A stretch of DNA of 44,438 nt from Verrucomicrobiia bacterium (GTDB lineage: Bacteria; Verrucomicrobiota; Verrucomicrobiia; Verrucomicrobiales; Akkermansiaceae). The notes beneath the pieces are model-generated. The model was not told the DNA's origin, ran no database searches, and worked only from the letters and a program-made list of their open reading frames with translations. The position numbers and the translations under genes were made by a program. Positions 36,846-44,438 of the stretch are shown piece after piece. The stretch lies in assembly GCA_030430455.1 (NCBI GenBank), contig JAUIJB010000024.1, forward strand, positions 1 to 44,438. The letters run 5' to 3'. Position 1 is the first letter of the stretch, and each line of letters opens with the position of its first letter.

Positions 36846-37466
36846 ATGGACGGGCTGATCGAACTGGCGGCCTTTGCCGGGATCATGGCGCTGGCGCAGT
36901 TCAGCCCGGGACCTGACATGCTGCTGCTGACCCGCACGGCGCTGGCGGAGGGTCGCGCCGCGGGGGTGCGGATGGCGCTCGGCATCGCCAGCGGCCTGGC
37001 GCTGCACGCGACCCTGGCGGTCGGCGGCGTGTCGCTGGCCGTCCGCCAGTCGGCGGGGGTGCGGACGGCCCTGGCCTGGCTCGGTGCCGCCTACCTCGGC
37101 TGGCTCGCCTGGCGGCTCGCCCGCGAGGCCTTCGCGCCCGCCTCCGGTCGGGCACCGGCAGTCCGGCCCGGTCATGCCTACCTGCGCGGACTGATGTGCA
37201 ACCTGCTCAACCCGAAGGTGGTGGTCGCGCTGGCGGCCATCTTGGTGCCCTTTCTCGGCGATCCCGGCCAGCGGCCGGCCTGGTGGCGGCCCGCGCTGTG
37301 GGCCGTCATCGTCGGCCAGGCCGCCCTGTTGTGGTCGCTGTGGGCCTGCCTGCTGCAGGTCGACCGCCTGCGCCGTGCCTACGAGCGCGCGAAACGTGGC
37401 ATCGACCTGCTCTTCGCCGCGGTGCTGGCGGGACTCGCGCTGTGGCTGGTTGTGGGCCTCGGCTGA
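36846..37466 (+). CDS. LysE/RhtB-family amino acid exporter
   Basis: This 206-residue inner membrane protein belongs to the LysE/RhtB translocators, which export amino acids such as threonine, homoserine, leucine or lysine by proton exchange. The start is the ATG giving MDGLIELAAFAGIMALAQFSPGPDM, whose SPGPD motif is the family signature; an upstream ATG adds a hydrophilic leader. About six membrane segments are seen, with the NLLNPKVVVALAAI segment also typical. The substrate cannot be predicted. It is divergent from the giant modular protein gene, with a 162-bp gap, and its stop is 7 nt from the convergent lectin-domain protein gene. Confidence 0.9.
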   Translation: MDGLIELAAFAGIMALAQFSPGPDMLLLTRTALAEGRAAGVRMALGIASGLALHATLAVGGVSLAVRQSAGVRTALAWLGAAYLGWLAWRLAREAFAPASGRAPAVRPGHAYLRGLMCNLLNPKVVVALAAILVPFLGDPGQRPAWWRPALWAVIVGQAALLWSLWACLLQVDRLRRAYERAKRGIDLLFAAVLAGLALWLVVGLG

Positions 37467-37473
37467 TCCCGGG

Positions 37474-40400
37474 TCACGGCGCGCTCGGCGGCAGGGTGAC
37501 CTCGAGGATGGCGAAGCCGAACGGCTCGACGTCGAGGTCGAAGGGGTTGTCCACCGCGATGCGCTCCCACTGGTCGTCGATGGGGTCGATGTAGGTGATG
37601 CCACCACCCGCCGTGAACGACTCGGCATCGAGGGAGCTCGAATACATCGGGGTGTAGATCAACCCGCTGCCACGGCGGCGGACGAACTGGAAGCGGACGA
37701 TGCTGGGGTCGTAGGGGCGGCGGAAGAGGATCGGGATCCCCGAGCTGCCCGCATTGGGGACCAGCGGGTGGCTGTCAGCCTTCGAGCCGTCGAGGTTGAG
37801 CGCATACTTGAACAGGTTGGTCAGGCCGTCGGCGAAGACGATCGCCTCCGGGTCGGCGTCCGCTCCGGTCAGGCCGTGGTCAGCCGCCCAGTTCTGGTAG
37901 AGCTGGAGCGCCGACAGGACCTCGGCCGTGATGGCGATGTCGTAGGGGCGCTCGTCGTCGTCGGTGCTGGTCAGGTGCAGGGTGGCCGACTTGGGCCCGC
38001 TCGAGTCGGGATCGAGCAGGAGGGTGACGGCGCTCGAGAAGCCGGCGCCGATTTCCTCGCTCGGGAGCTCCACCAGCGAGAACTCGTCGGCGTCAGTGCC
38101 GCTTAGGGAGGCACGGACGCCCTCCATCAGTCCGGCCCCGGTGTTCTCGACGTAGAGGAGCAGGGTGTAGGTGCTCTCGAGGGCGACCTGATGCAGGTCC
38201 ACGCTGCCGCCATCGACGATCTCGAGCGAGTCGGCATCGACGACCCGGATCTCGGGTGAGGGGCCGAAGACCAGGACGGTCCCTTCGCCGGCGGGGTCGG
38301 CGGCGAGGATGACCCGCGACTTGGTCAGCGCCACGGCGCTGCCGAGCTGCCGCTCGGCTGCCGGAACGGACTCGATGAAGCGGGCGGTCGAGGCGGCGGG
38401 CTCGGCCGAGTCGAGGTCGAAGAGGTAGGCCGTGCCGGCATTTTCGGCGGCGCCGTCGTCCATCGGCGTGCCGACCAGCGCGCGTCCGGCCAGCAGCGCG
38501 ACCCGGCTGCCGAAGGCATCGCCCGCTGCCGGGGTCGGATTGCGCAGGATGACGTCGGGGAAGGAGACCAGGCCCTCGTTGAGGTCGTAGGCGAAGGCGG
38601 CGCCGGCTCCCGCGGCGTCGTGCGAGTCACCCGGCGCGGAAACGACCGCCCAGCCCTGGTCGGCCGTGATCTCACGGCCGAAGAAGTCGCCGACGGAGGG
38701 GGTGGGGGACGTCAGGATGGCGCTGATGGCGACGCTGTCGCCGGCGCTGGCGCCGGACAGGTCGTAGGCGGGCACGGATCCCTCCATCGACCCCTCGCCC
38801 GGTGCCCCGACCAGGACCCGGTCGCCGACCAGGGCGATGGCGCTGCCGAAGCGGTTGTCGGTTTCCGTCACCGGCGGGGTGAGGACGATGGCGGCGGCGC
38901 CGGGTGCGGCGAGGTCGAAGATGCGGGCGCTCCCGGGGTCCGAGCCGGCGGTGTTCTCGCGCCAGCCGCCGACCGCGAGCCGGTCGCCGGACAGGTCGAT
39001 CGCCGCGCCGAACTGGTGGCCGGCCACGGGGGTCGGATCGGTGAATGAGGCGATCAGCGCGTAGGCCGGGTCGATCAGGTCATGGACATGGACGGCGCCG
39101 CCGGTGGTGCTGGTCGCGGAGGGGAGCGCCGAGATCGCGAGGCGTCCGTTGTCGATGTCGACCGCAGCGCCGAAGCCGCTCAGGTTCGTCGGGTCGGGAT
39201 TGGTGAAGGTGTGGACCGGCACTCCCGGCGTCGGCCCGGCGAAGTCGAACAGGTGGACCTGGCCCTTGTCGCCGTCCTCGCCCGGCGCGCCGACCGCGAG
39301 CCAGGTGCCCTCGGCGGCGAGGGTGGTGCCGAAGTGGCCGCTCGGGCTGGCATGGCCGGACGGGCTGTCGCGGGGAAAGGCGAAGACCTCCTCGGCGCCG
39401 GGGACCACCTCGACGAGGGCCATCCGGTGGATGCCGGGGTCGCTGGCGAGGTCCCAGGTCCCGCTGGGGTCGAACAGGGCATGGTTCAGGGTGGGGTCGG
39501 TCGCGGGGGGCGCGGTCTGGTTGCCCGGGTTGCCGGGGTTCTCCACCGAGGTGCTGCCATTTCCCGCGGCGAGCCCGGCGACCTCGTTGGCCGCCAGCGC
39601 CCGGTCGAGGATCATCGCCTCGTCGAGCCGGCCGAGGAACGGGCGGTCGTCGAGGCCGGCCGGCTGGTTGCCGAGCGCGACGTCAACGGTGGGCGCGCTC
39701 GGGAGCTCACCGACCATCGGCACCGACGCGACCTCGACGCCGTCGACGTAGAGTCTCATGCGGGTGCCATCGTAGGTGCCGGCGACGTGGTTCCACTGGT
39801 CGATCGCGAGGAGACCCTCGGGGCCACTGAGCGTCTCGTTCTTCACCTCGGTCTTCAGCCGGAAGCGCGGCCGGGTGCCGTCGAGCCCCAGCATCCAGTA
39901 GTGATCGGTCTCGGCCGATCCGGTGGCCTTGGAAATGAATCGTCCCTCGCTCGCGGTTCCCGCAAAGGAACTCGGCCGGACCCAGGCAGACAGGGTGATT
40001 TCCGCGCCGGGAATGTCGATCGAGGGAAGCGCGACGCGGGAATCGGGAGCGGTGAAGTCGAGCGCTCCGCCGACCTTGCCGGACGGGTTCCAGGCGGTGG
40101 CTCCGCTGAGGGTGCCGTGGTGGCCGTTGACCGTTTCGCCCGCCGTGGTGCCGGAGGTCTCGTCGAGTCCCCAGTCGGCCACCAGCTGGTCGTCGCCGTG
40201 GCCCAGCCAGTTCGAGAAGGCACCGAGCGGCACGCCGTCCTGCGACAGGAACTGGTCCTCGACGCTTTCATCCTCGAGACCGAGCCAGATCTCGCCACCG
40301 AAGCCGCCGAAGGTGTCGACGACCCACTGCTGCTCGGTGATGTCGTCGAGCGTGGCCAGCCGGCCACCGAGGCGGCTGCGGGCGAAGTCGGCGTGGATGT

Positions 40401-41523
40401 CCCAAGTCTGCGCGGAGACCAGGTAGTAGTCGATGCCGGTCTCCGGGCGACGGATGGGCCCGCTGATGACCTGCGGGGGGACGACCTCGAGAATGGCGCC
40501 ATGGGAAGCGTCGCTCGGGCGATCCGACCAGGTGCCGGAGGGGTCGAGGGTGACGCCGTCCTGGTCGTCGCCTGCCGGCGGGAGTTCCGGCTCCCCGCTT
40601 GCCCAAGGCCAAGGGGCGATGCTCGAGCTGCCGCCGTCGGCCCACTCGAAGCTGCCCTCGACGGCGTGGTCGTTGAGGCCGATCCACAGCGGGTCACTTC
40701 CGCCACCACCGGGGAAGGTCGCCGCCAGCCAGTCGAGCTCGGCTTGGTCATCGACCGTCACCAGGTGGCCGCCGAGGCGTTGCGAGCTGTCCTCGGCGCG
40801 TTGCCAGTCGCCGGGCGAAAGCAGGTAGTAGTCGTGGCCGTTGGCCGGGTTGCGGTAGGGACCCGCGACGGGCGTGGGCAGGCCGACGAGGTTGTCGATC
40901 GCGAGCTGGGTGCCGGACTCGGGGAGCCCCGCGGCCGGGGTCCCGCCGCTGGTCTCGATCCGCAGCTCGTCGATGGCATGGTAGTCGAGCACGACGGTTT
41001 GCGGGGCGTCGGTGTCGACGAGGATGGTCTGGTCGAAGGCGGGGACGAGGAAGCCGTCGCGCCAGCCGGACAGCCGCACGCTCAGTTGGTCGTTCCAGGC
41101 CGCGGCCAGGCCGATCGAGCGGATGCCGAAGTACTGGTCGCCGGGTGCCAGGATGGCCGCGGGCTCGCCCCCGCCGGTGTAGGCGACCTGGGTGCCCGAG
41201 CCGGCCGGGCTGTTGGCGAGGTTGAGGTAACCGGACGGCGTGGTGCTGGTCGAGCTGGCATCGACAATCCCGATGTTGGCCCAGATCAATCCGCCGTGCC
41301 CGGAAGGCAGCCGCCGATCGCTGTCCGGGGTGGTGGTGATGCCCTCGAAGTCGAGCGGCCCGAAGCTGAGGAACTCGGGAAAGGGAATGCCATCGGCCGT
41401 CGGCTCGGCGGCCCGCAGCGAAGACGCGACCATGGCGAGGATCGCGCCCAGCACGAAGGCGACCGGAGCGAGCGGACGGCCCGTCCGGGCACGACGGCTC
41501 CGATTACCTCGGGACCAAGGCAT
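37474..41523 (-). CDS. Large exported protein with C-type lectin, LamG and FG-GAP domains
   Basis: The ATG giving MPWSRGNRSRRARTG, with GGAG upstream, yields 1349 residues with a long signal peptide ending SSLRAAEP. A first C-type lectin domain covers about 221-350 (HDYYLLSPGDWQRAED to GAILEVVPP). A second starts near 357 (YYLVSAQTWDIHADF), stops after GHGDDQ at residue 446, and resumes near 668 (FDPSGTWDLA to ALVEVVPG, about 706); the interval is a LamG domain (DWGLDETSG, ITLSAWVRPSSF). FG-GAP-like repeats follow (about 712-1070, GHFGTTLAAEGTWLAVGAPG), then an ASPM-SPD2-Hydin-like domain (about 1089-1198) and a C-terminal region containing GLTGADADPEAI and LFKYALNLDG. It probably binds carbohydrate at the cell surface. 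The domain-inside-domain arrangement is unusual. Confidence 0.88.
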   Translation of the reverse strand: MPWSRGNRSRRARTGRPLAPVAFVLGAILAMVASSLRAAEPTADGIPFPEFLSFGPLDFEGITTTPDSDRRLPSGHGGLIWANIGIVDASSTSTTPSGYLNLANSPAGSGTQVAYTGGGEPAAILAPGDQYFGIRSIGLAAAWNDQLSVRLSGWRDGFLVPAFDQTILVDTDAPQTVVLDYHAIDELRIETSGGTPAAGLPESGTQLAIDNLVGLPTPVAGPYRNPANGHDYYLLSPGDWQRAEDSSQRLGGHLVTVDDQAELDWLAATFPGGGGSDPLWIGLNDHAVEGSFEWADGGSSSIAPWPWASGEPELPPAGDDQDGVTLDPSGTWSDRPSDASHGAILEVVPPQVISGPIRRPETGIDYYLVSAQTWDIHADFARSRLGGRLATLDDITEQQWVVDTFGGFGGEIWLGLEDESVEDQFLSQDGVPLGAFSNWLGHGDDQLVADWGLDETSGTTAGETVNGHHGTLSGATAWNPSGKVGGALDFTAPDSRVALPSIDIPGAEITLSAWVRPSSFAGTASEGRFISKATGSAETDHYWMLGLDGTRPRFRLKTEVKNETLSGPEGLLAIDQWNHVAGTYDGTRMRLYVDGVEVASVPMVGELPSAPTVDVALGNQPAGLDDRPFLGRLDEAMILDRALAANEVAGLAAGNGSTSVENPGNPGNQTAPPATDPTLNHALFDPSGTWDLASDPGIHRMALVEVVPGAEEVFAFPRDSPSGHASPSGHFGTTLAAEGTWLAVGAPGEDGDKGQVHLFDFAGPTPGVPVHTFTNPDPTNLSGFGAAVDIDNGRLAISALPSATSTTGGAVHVHDLIDPAYALIASFTDPTPVAGHQFGAAIDLSGDRLAVGGWRENTAGSDPGSARIFDLAAPGAAAIVLTPPVTETDNRFGSAIALVGDRVLVGAPGEGSMEGSVPAYDLSGASAGDSVAISAILTSPTPSVGDFFGREITADQGWAVVSAPGDSHDAAGAGAAFAYDLNEGLVSFPDVILRNPTPAAGDAFGSRVALLAGRALVGTPMDDGAAENAGTAYLFDLDSAEPAASTARFIESVPAAERQLGSAVALTKSRVILAADPAGEGTVLVFGPSPEIRVVDADSLEIVDGGSVDLHQVALESTYTLLLYVENTGAGLMEGVRASLSGTDADEFSLVELPSEEIGAGFSSAVTLLLDPDSSGPKSATLHLTSTDDDERPYDIAITAEVLSALQLYQNWAADHGLTGADADPEAIVFADGLTNLFKYALNLDGSKADSHPLVPNAGSSGIPILFRRPYDPSIVRFQFVRRRGSGLIYTPMYSSSLDAESFTAGGGITYIDPIDDQWERIAVDNPFDLDVEPFGFAILEVTLPPSAP

Positions 41524-41963
41524 GGATTCTCCATCGCGTTTCAGCTCGGGGGGCACGGGGGAATGGGGGATGGTGCTTCGGGGGGGATGCAGCAGGGAGG
41601 GGTCCAACTCACGAATGGAACCGCAAAAATTGCTCTTTCCTCCGCGCGGATTCGTAAAAATGAAGGGGGAAAACGGCAAGGGTGGGAATCTATCACTTTT
41701 GCTACCCGGCCTTTCCCGCTCGGGCATGCCCGGATTCGACCGTTTTCCGCCCGATTTAGGACATCAGGAGCCCCACGGCTCTCATCCGAAGTGGGCAGTA
41801 TGGAATGGCAAGAAGCCAGAGAGGCCAAAACAATGCGCAGTTTCGGCGAGCGCCCGGCGCGGCAAACACACGCCGCCCGGACCGCAGAACGGCCCGGGCG
41901 GCTCGCGAAAACCGGCGCCGGAGGTGGGCGGAATTCCCCGCCGGGAGCGCCGCGTGAGGTGCC
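41524..41963. other. 440-bp intergenic region
   Basis: This is the longest gap in the window. It should hold the promoter of the lectin/LamG gene (both flanking genes run on the minus strand) and the 3' end of the L,D-transpeptidase transcript. Its middle (about 41600-41710) is the most A+T-rich part. A stem-loop is described separately. No open frame with protein-like composition, tRNA or mobile element was found. Confidence 0.5.
41872..41902 (-). terminator. Rho-independent-like terminator of the L,D-transpeptidase gene
   Basis: GCCGCCCGG and CCGGGCGGC form a perfect 9-bp stem, extended inside the loop by CCG/CGG, 60 nt after the transpeptidase stop. On the minus strand it is followed by GTGTGTTTGCC, a weak U-rich run. 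This is the best terminator candidate in the window. Confidence 0.55.
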
Positions 41964-42635
41964 TCAGTGGTAGCTCGGCTTCTTGTGGCCGGTGAAGTAG
42001 CCGTCGCCGAGGTAGAACGACGGCGGGTAGTCGGGCAGCGGTCCGGCATCGGGCGGCAGCGGGATGTTGCCGTACTTCGCGTCCTCGGGCTGGCTGGTGG
42101 CGATGTTCACCGGCGTGCCCACCGAGACGAGGCGGAAGAACTTGGGGGCCACGTTCTCGTGCATGCGGATGCAGCCGTGGGTGCAGGGGCTGTGCTTCAC
42201 CCAGCCGGTGTGGAAACCGTAGGCCGGCTTGAACTCGCACCAGTAGGGCATCGGCGTGCCCTTGAAGGACCAACCCGGAGGACGCTTGCTGAGGTAGGTC
42301 TTCTTGATGTTGTCACCCGAGTAGGCGTAGCCGTGGGTGTTGGCGCGGCGGTGGTGCTCCTTGTTGAAGATCCGGAAACTGCCCTTCGGCGTCGGCGACG
42401 AGGCGGTGCCGACCGAGACCGGCATCACCAGCAGCGGCTTGTCACCCTCCATGACGTAGACGCGCTGGCGCGAGGTCGAGACCTTGACGCGGACGTTCGA
42501 CGGGTTGCCCGGCAGGCTGGCGGGGCGGTCGTAGGCCTTGTAGGCGGCCACGCCCGATCCGGAGCTCACGCCGGTCGTGCAGGAACTGAGCGCCAGGGCG
42601 GCGCTACCGAGGGCGAGGAGAAGGATCGGTCTCAT
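41964..42635 (-). CDS. L,D-transpeptidase lipoprotein (YkuD domain)
   Basis: This enzyme makes 3-3 cross-links in peptidoglycan or attaches proteins to it, using a cysteine nucleophile. The 223-residue protein is a lipoprotein (MRPILLLALGSAALALSSC, Cys19), so it should be anchored in an envelope membrane facing the periplasm. The YkuD domain spans about residues 48-180, with the catalytic motif HSPCTHGCIRMHENVAP (His, Gly-Cys). Early strands VRVKVSTSRQRVYVMEG and SVGTASSPTPKGSFRI are typical. The C-terminal 40 residues are Pro/Tyr-rich (LPPDAGPLPDYPPSFYLG) and outside the family domain. It is in the same direction as the small lipoprotein gene upstream (43 nt away), and probably co-transcribed. 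Confidence 0.92.
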   Translation of the reverse strand: MRPILLLALGSAALALSSCTTGVSSGSGVAAYKAYDRPASLPGNPSNVRVKVSTSRQRVYVMEGDKPLLVMPVSVGTASSPTPKGSFRIFNKEHHRRANTHGYAYSGDNIKKTYLSKRPPGWSFKGTPMPYWCEFKPAYGFHTGWVKHSPCTHGCIRMHENVAPKFFRLVSVGTPVNIATSQPEDAKYGNIPLPPDAGPLPDYPPSFYLGDGYFTGHKKPSYH

Positions 42636-42678
42636 GAAACTCGCGATCCGCTTAACCCGGAATCCGGGCGGGGGCAAG

Positions 42679-43125
42679 TCAGCGCGAACGCTCCCAGCGG
42701 GTCACCCGCCCGTCGCGGAACCAGACCGCTGCCTTGAGGTAGGGAAGGTAGGTGACCTGCGGGGCGAAGGCGTAGTCGTAGGCCGGGCCGTAGTAGCCGT
42801 ACGGTCCGCGGTAGCGGCTGCGACCGTAGGCGAAGCCGAGGTGGGTCGTGGTGACCGGCTCGGAGCCATGGTAGTCCCAGCGCAGCGTCTCCGAGGTTTC
42901 GTCGGCGCCGGCATACTCGCGGTTCGGACGGCCCCAGGCGAGGAACACCGCCTCCGGCGGCATGTCGCGCTCGATCCTCCCCGCACGGACCAGCTGCCTC
43001 TGGTCGTCGGGGAGACCCTGGTACATTTCCGGGTAGGCCTCGATACGGCCCTCGGGAGTCGCCGGCACGCAGGCGGCGAGGGCGAGGGCGCCGAGGGCAC
43101 AGGGGAGCAGGGTGATTCGCGACAC
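42679..43125 (-). CDS. Small envelope lipoprotein, BamE/SmpA-like
   Basis: This 148-residue protein has a lipobox (MSRITLLPCALGALALAAC, Cys19). A short segment, RIERDMPPEAVFLAWGRPN near residues 50-68, resembles the start of BamE/SmpA-type and related 'outer membrane protein assembly' lipoproteins, in which a helix precedes a W-G-x-P turn. The rest is rich in Tyr and Gly (RGPYGYYGPAYDYAF) and then a strand-like WFRDGRVTRWERS. I do not assign it to BamE proper, because the usual fold is only partly visible. Its place just upstream of the L,D-transpeptidase gene, in the same direction, suggests a role in the cell envelope. Confidence 0.7.
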   Translation of the reverse strand: MSRITLLPCALGALALAACVPATPEGRIEAYPEMYQGLPDDQRQLVRAGRIERDMPPEAVFLAWGRPNREYAGADETSETLRWDYHGSEPVTTTHLGFAYGRSRYRGPYGYYGPAYDYAFAPQVTYLPYLKAAVWFRDGRVTRWERSR

Positions 43126-43251
43126 GGCGACGCGAACCTAGCCGCGATGCGGCCAGGCCGCCAGCGGAGAGATCGTCGCCGCCGTCATTTGAAACCGCTT
43201 GCCAAGCCCGAAGCGGGGGTTCCAAGCTCGTGCCGTTCCCGCCCCATTCCC

Positions 43252-43536
43252 ATGTCCGAACTGCTCGACGAAGATAGCCTCGCCTCCGCCCTGAAGAAGT
43301 GCCCCCTGTGGGAACAGGAGGGTGATGAAATCACCCGCACCTTCGAGTTCGAGGAGTTCATGGAGGGGATCGACTTCGTCAACCTGCTCGCCGAGGTGGC
43401 CGACGAGGCCCAGCACCACCCCGACATTCTGATCCGCTACGACAAGGTCACCCTCAACCTGACCACCCACGACGCCGGCGGCATCACCGAGTCGGACATC
43501 GAGCTCGCCCAGCGGATCGACAACCTGGTCGACTGA
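43252..43536 (+). CDS. phhB: Pterin-4a-carbinolamine dehydratase
   Basis: This enzyme dehydrates 4a-hydroxytetrahydropterin, recycling the cofactor of aromatic amino acid hydroxylases. The 94-residue length is typical. The family signature is visible: AEVADEAQHHPDILIRY (His55, His56, Pro57), followed by VTLNLTTHDAGGITESDIELA with His73 and the G-x-T-x-x-D-x-x-LA motif. The start is an ATG after the expected N-terminal MSELLDEDSL. It is a single gene with no phenylalanine hydroxylase nearby, so it may serve molybdopterin or tetrahydromethanopterin-like chemistry instead. It converges on the membrane protein gene, with two palindromic repeats between them. Confidence in the family is high. Confidence 0.93.
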   Translation: MSELLDEDSLASALKKCPLWEQEGDEITRTFEFEEFMEGIDFVNLLAEVADEAQHHPDILIRYDKVTLNLTTHDAGGITESDIELAQRIDNLVD

Positions 43537-43544
43537 ATGGGGAG

Positions 43545-43608
43545 AGCGGGTTTGCAACCCGCTGCGTCGGTCCTGGTTCGGGTGGGTGAAGCGGGTCGCA
43601 AACCCGCT
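43545..43608. repeat. Two REP-like palindromes between convergent genes
   Basis: AGCGGGTTTGCAACCCGCT (43545-43563) and AGCGGGTCGCAAACCCGCT (43590-43608) are near copies of the same 19-bp palindrome, in the same orientation, 45 bp apart. Each can form a 7-8-bp hairpin with a short loop. The location between two convergent genes is typical of REP elements and could also act as a bidirectional terminator. Whether they are repeated elsewhere in the genome cannot be seen here. Confidence 0.6.
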
Positions 43609-43646
43609 AAACCCGCCCTCCCGGTTCCGCCCTCCACCCTCCGCAC

Positions 43647-44423
43647 TCAGCGCGGCAGCAGCAGCTGCTTTTCGTCGAGTCCGGTGACCTCGCCGAGGCC
43701 CTTGAGGAGCTTGACGAGGGTCAGGTAGAGGAAGGCCATCAGCGGGATGCCGATCACCGCGAAGCCCCAGCCGGTGAGCTTGCCGATGATGCCGTTGTAG
43801 GTCTCGAGGGCATCGGTGGCGGTGCGGTCGAAGCTGCGGAAGAACCACAGCGCGAGCAGCAGGTTGAGCGCGGAGCTGATGAAGAACGAGGCCGCGAATA
43901 GGAGGCCGGCGCGGTGCAGGACCGCATCGTAGGCCGGGCGGCTGTCCTTCTCCTCGACCGCCGACTCGATCCTGCGGATGTCGAACAGGCTGTCGTTGTA
44001 GAGGAAGACGTTGAGCATCGGCGTCTGCGAGCGACGCGAGACCAGCGCGGCGACCCCCAGCGCCAGCGGGATGGCCGCCTCCTTCAGGCCGAACAGGATC
44101 CCGGCGTGCTCCTTGACCGTGCCGTCCTTGTTCCACAGGTAGAGGGTCAGCCCGCCGGTGAGCATCACCGAGAACAGGCCGAGGCCGGAGAAGAAGTTGA
44201 ACTTCCGCGTCTTGGCGAAGTGCCAGATGCCGTAGCCCAGCGGCAGGGCGAGGGCGACGATGATCGCCTTGACCGGGCCGATGTGCCAGGGGCGGGCCTC
44301 CTTGCCGAGCATCTCCTGGAGCTCCGGGTCCTTGCTCAGGTAGCTGAGCACCAGCACCGGGACCAGCACGTTGATCAGGATGTTGGCCAGCGGGTGCTCC
44401 TGGTGGGTCTTGGGGTCGTGCAT
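43647..44423 (-). CDS. Six-helix integral membrane protein, VC0807-like
   Basis: This 258-residue protein has about six transmembrane segments: LANILINVLVPVLVLSYL, AIIVALALPLGYGIW, FFSGLGLFSVMLTGGL, LKEAAIPLALGVAALV, AGLLFAASFFISSALNL and GFAVIGIPLMAFLYL. An Arg/Asp-rich cytoplasmic loop containing FDIRRIESAVEEK lies between the fourth and fifth. It resembles the VC0807-type family of inner membrane proteins, whose function is not established; a transport role is possible. The ATG start gives MHDPKTHQEHP. The remaining 15 bases of the window hold nothing recognisable. Confidence 0.7.
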   Translation of the reverse strand: MHDPKTHQEHPLANILINVLVPVLVLSYLSKDPELQEMLGKEARPWHIGPVKAIIVALALPLGYGIWHFAKTRKFNFFSGLGLFSVMLTGGLTLYLWNKDGTVKEHAGILFGLKEAAIPLALGVAALVSRRSQTPMLNVFLYNDSLFDIRRIESAVEEKDSRPAYDAVLHRAGLLFAASFFISSALNLLLALWFFRSFDRTATDALETYNGIIGKLTGWGFAVIGIPLMAFLYLTLVKLLKGLGEVTGLDEKQLLLPR

Positions 44424-44438
44424 CGGACGGGTGGGCGG

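Noticed and set aside
39082..41973. A 963-codon open frame antisense to the lectin/LamG protein
   Set aside because: Composition is Gly/Val/Arg-rich and shows no family motifs, while the opposite strand encodes recognised domains.

Overview
The window is GC-rich chromosomal DNA from a heterotrophic Gram-negative bacterium, most likely a member of the Verrucomicrobiota (PVC superphylum). The main clues are very large secreted proteins with beta-helix, LamG, C-type lectin and Asp-box repeats, a C-terminal motif of the kind WAADHGLTGADADP followed by an NLFKYALNLD-like stretch in one of them, many small Sec-exported or lipobox proteins, and mostly weak Shine-Dalgarno signals. The phylum call is an inference from protein style; there is no rRNA or tRNA gene in the window.

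Region 1 (1-7185) is a defence island: a type I restriction-modification operon on the plus strand, hsdM (5' end outside the window), hsdS, an Apea/HEPN-like protein, hsdR and a YgjP/DUF45-type zinc metallopeptidase, tightly packed with 11-nt and 4-nt overlaps or gaps of 2-4 nt. The hsdS and HEPN-like genes are visibly poorer in GC than their neighbours, and the metallopeptidase seems to lose its normal C-terminus at the island's right edge. Region 2 (7207-10386) holds three exported proteins of unknown function on the minus strand that share a C-rich leader before the start codon, and a divergent lipoprotein.

Region 3 (10443-21032) is mostly housekeeping and stress functions: a PAS-PAS-SpoIIE phosphatase, a coupled gmk-coaC pair, a 2OG-Fe(II) oxygenase, an M3 oligopeptidase, a Nudix-dinB-CorA-like operon, a cytochrome b562, an exported nuclease with helix-hairpin-helix repeats, and a rhomboid protease.

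Region 4 (21134-41523) is dominated by three giant exported proteins, all on the minus strand: a 1065-aa Asp-box beta-propeller protein, a 2231-aa protein built of four modules of about 550 aa with chlamydial Pmp-like FxxN/GGA[IVL] repeats, and a 1349-aa lectin/LamG/FG-GAP protein in which a LamG domain interrupts a C-type lectin domain. Between them lie a DUF4440-like protein, an AAA ATPase behind a pair of 20-bp direct repeats, aconitase A, two tandem small mono-haem lipoproteins and a LysE-type exporter.

Region 5 (41524-44438) holds an L,D-transpeptidase lipoprotein, a small envelope lipoprotein, pterin carbinolamine dehydratase, a pair of REP-like palindromes and a six-helix membrane protein. 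The most unusual elements are the HEPN-like gene embedded in the type I operon, the Pmp-like modular giant, the lectin domain split by a LamG domain, the paired operator-like repeats before the ATPase, and the twin mono-haem lipoproteins. No CRISPR array, insertion sequence, tRNA, rRNA or replication origin was seen.
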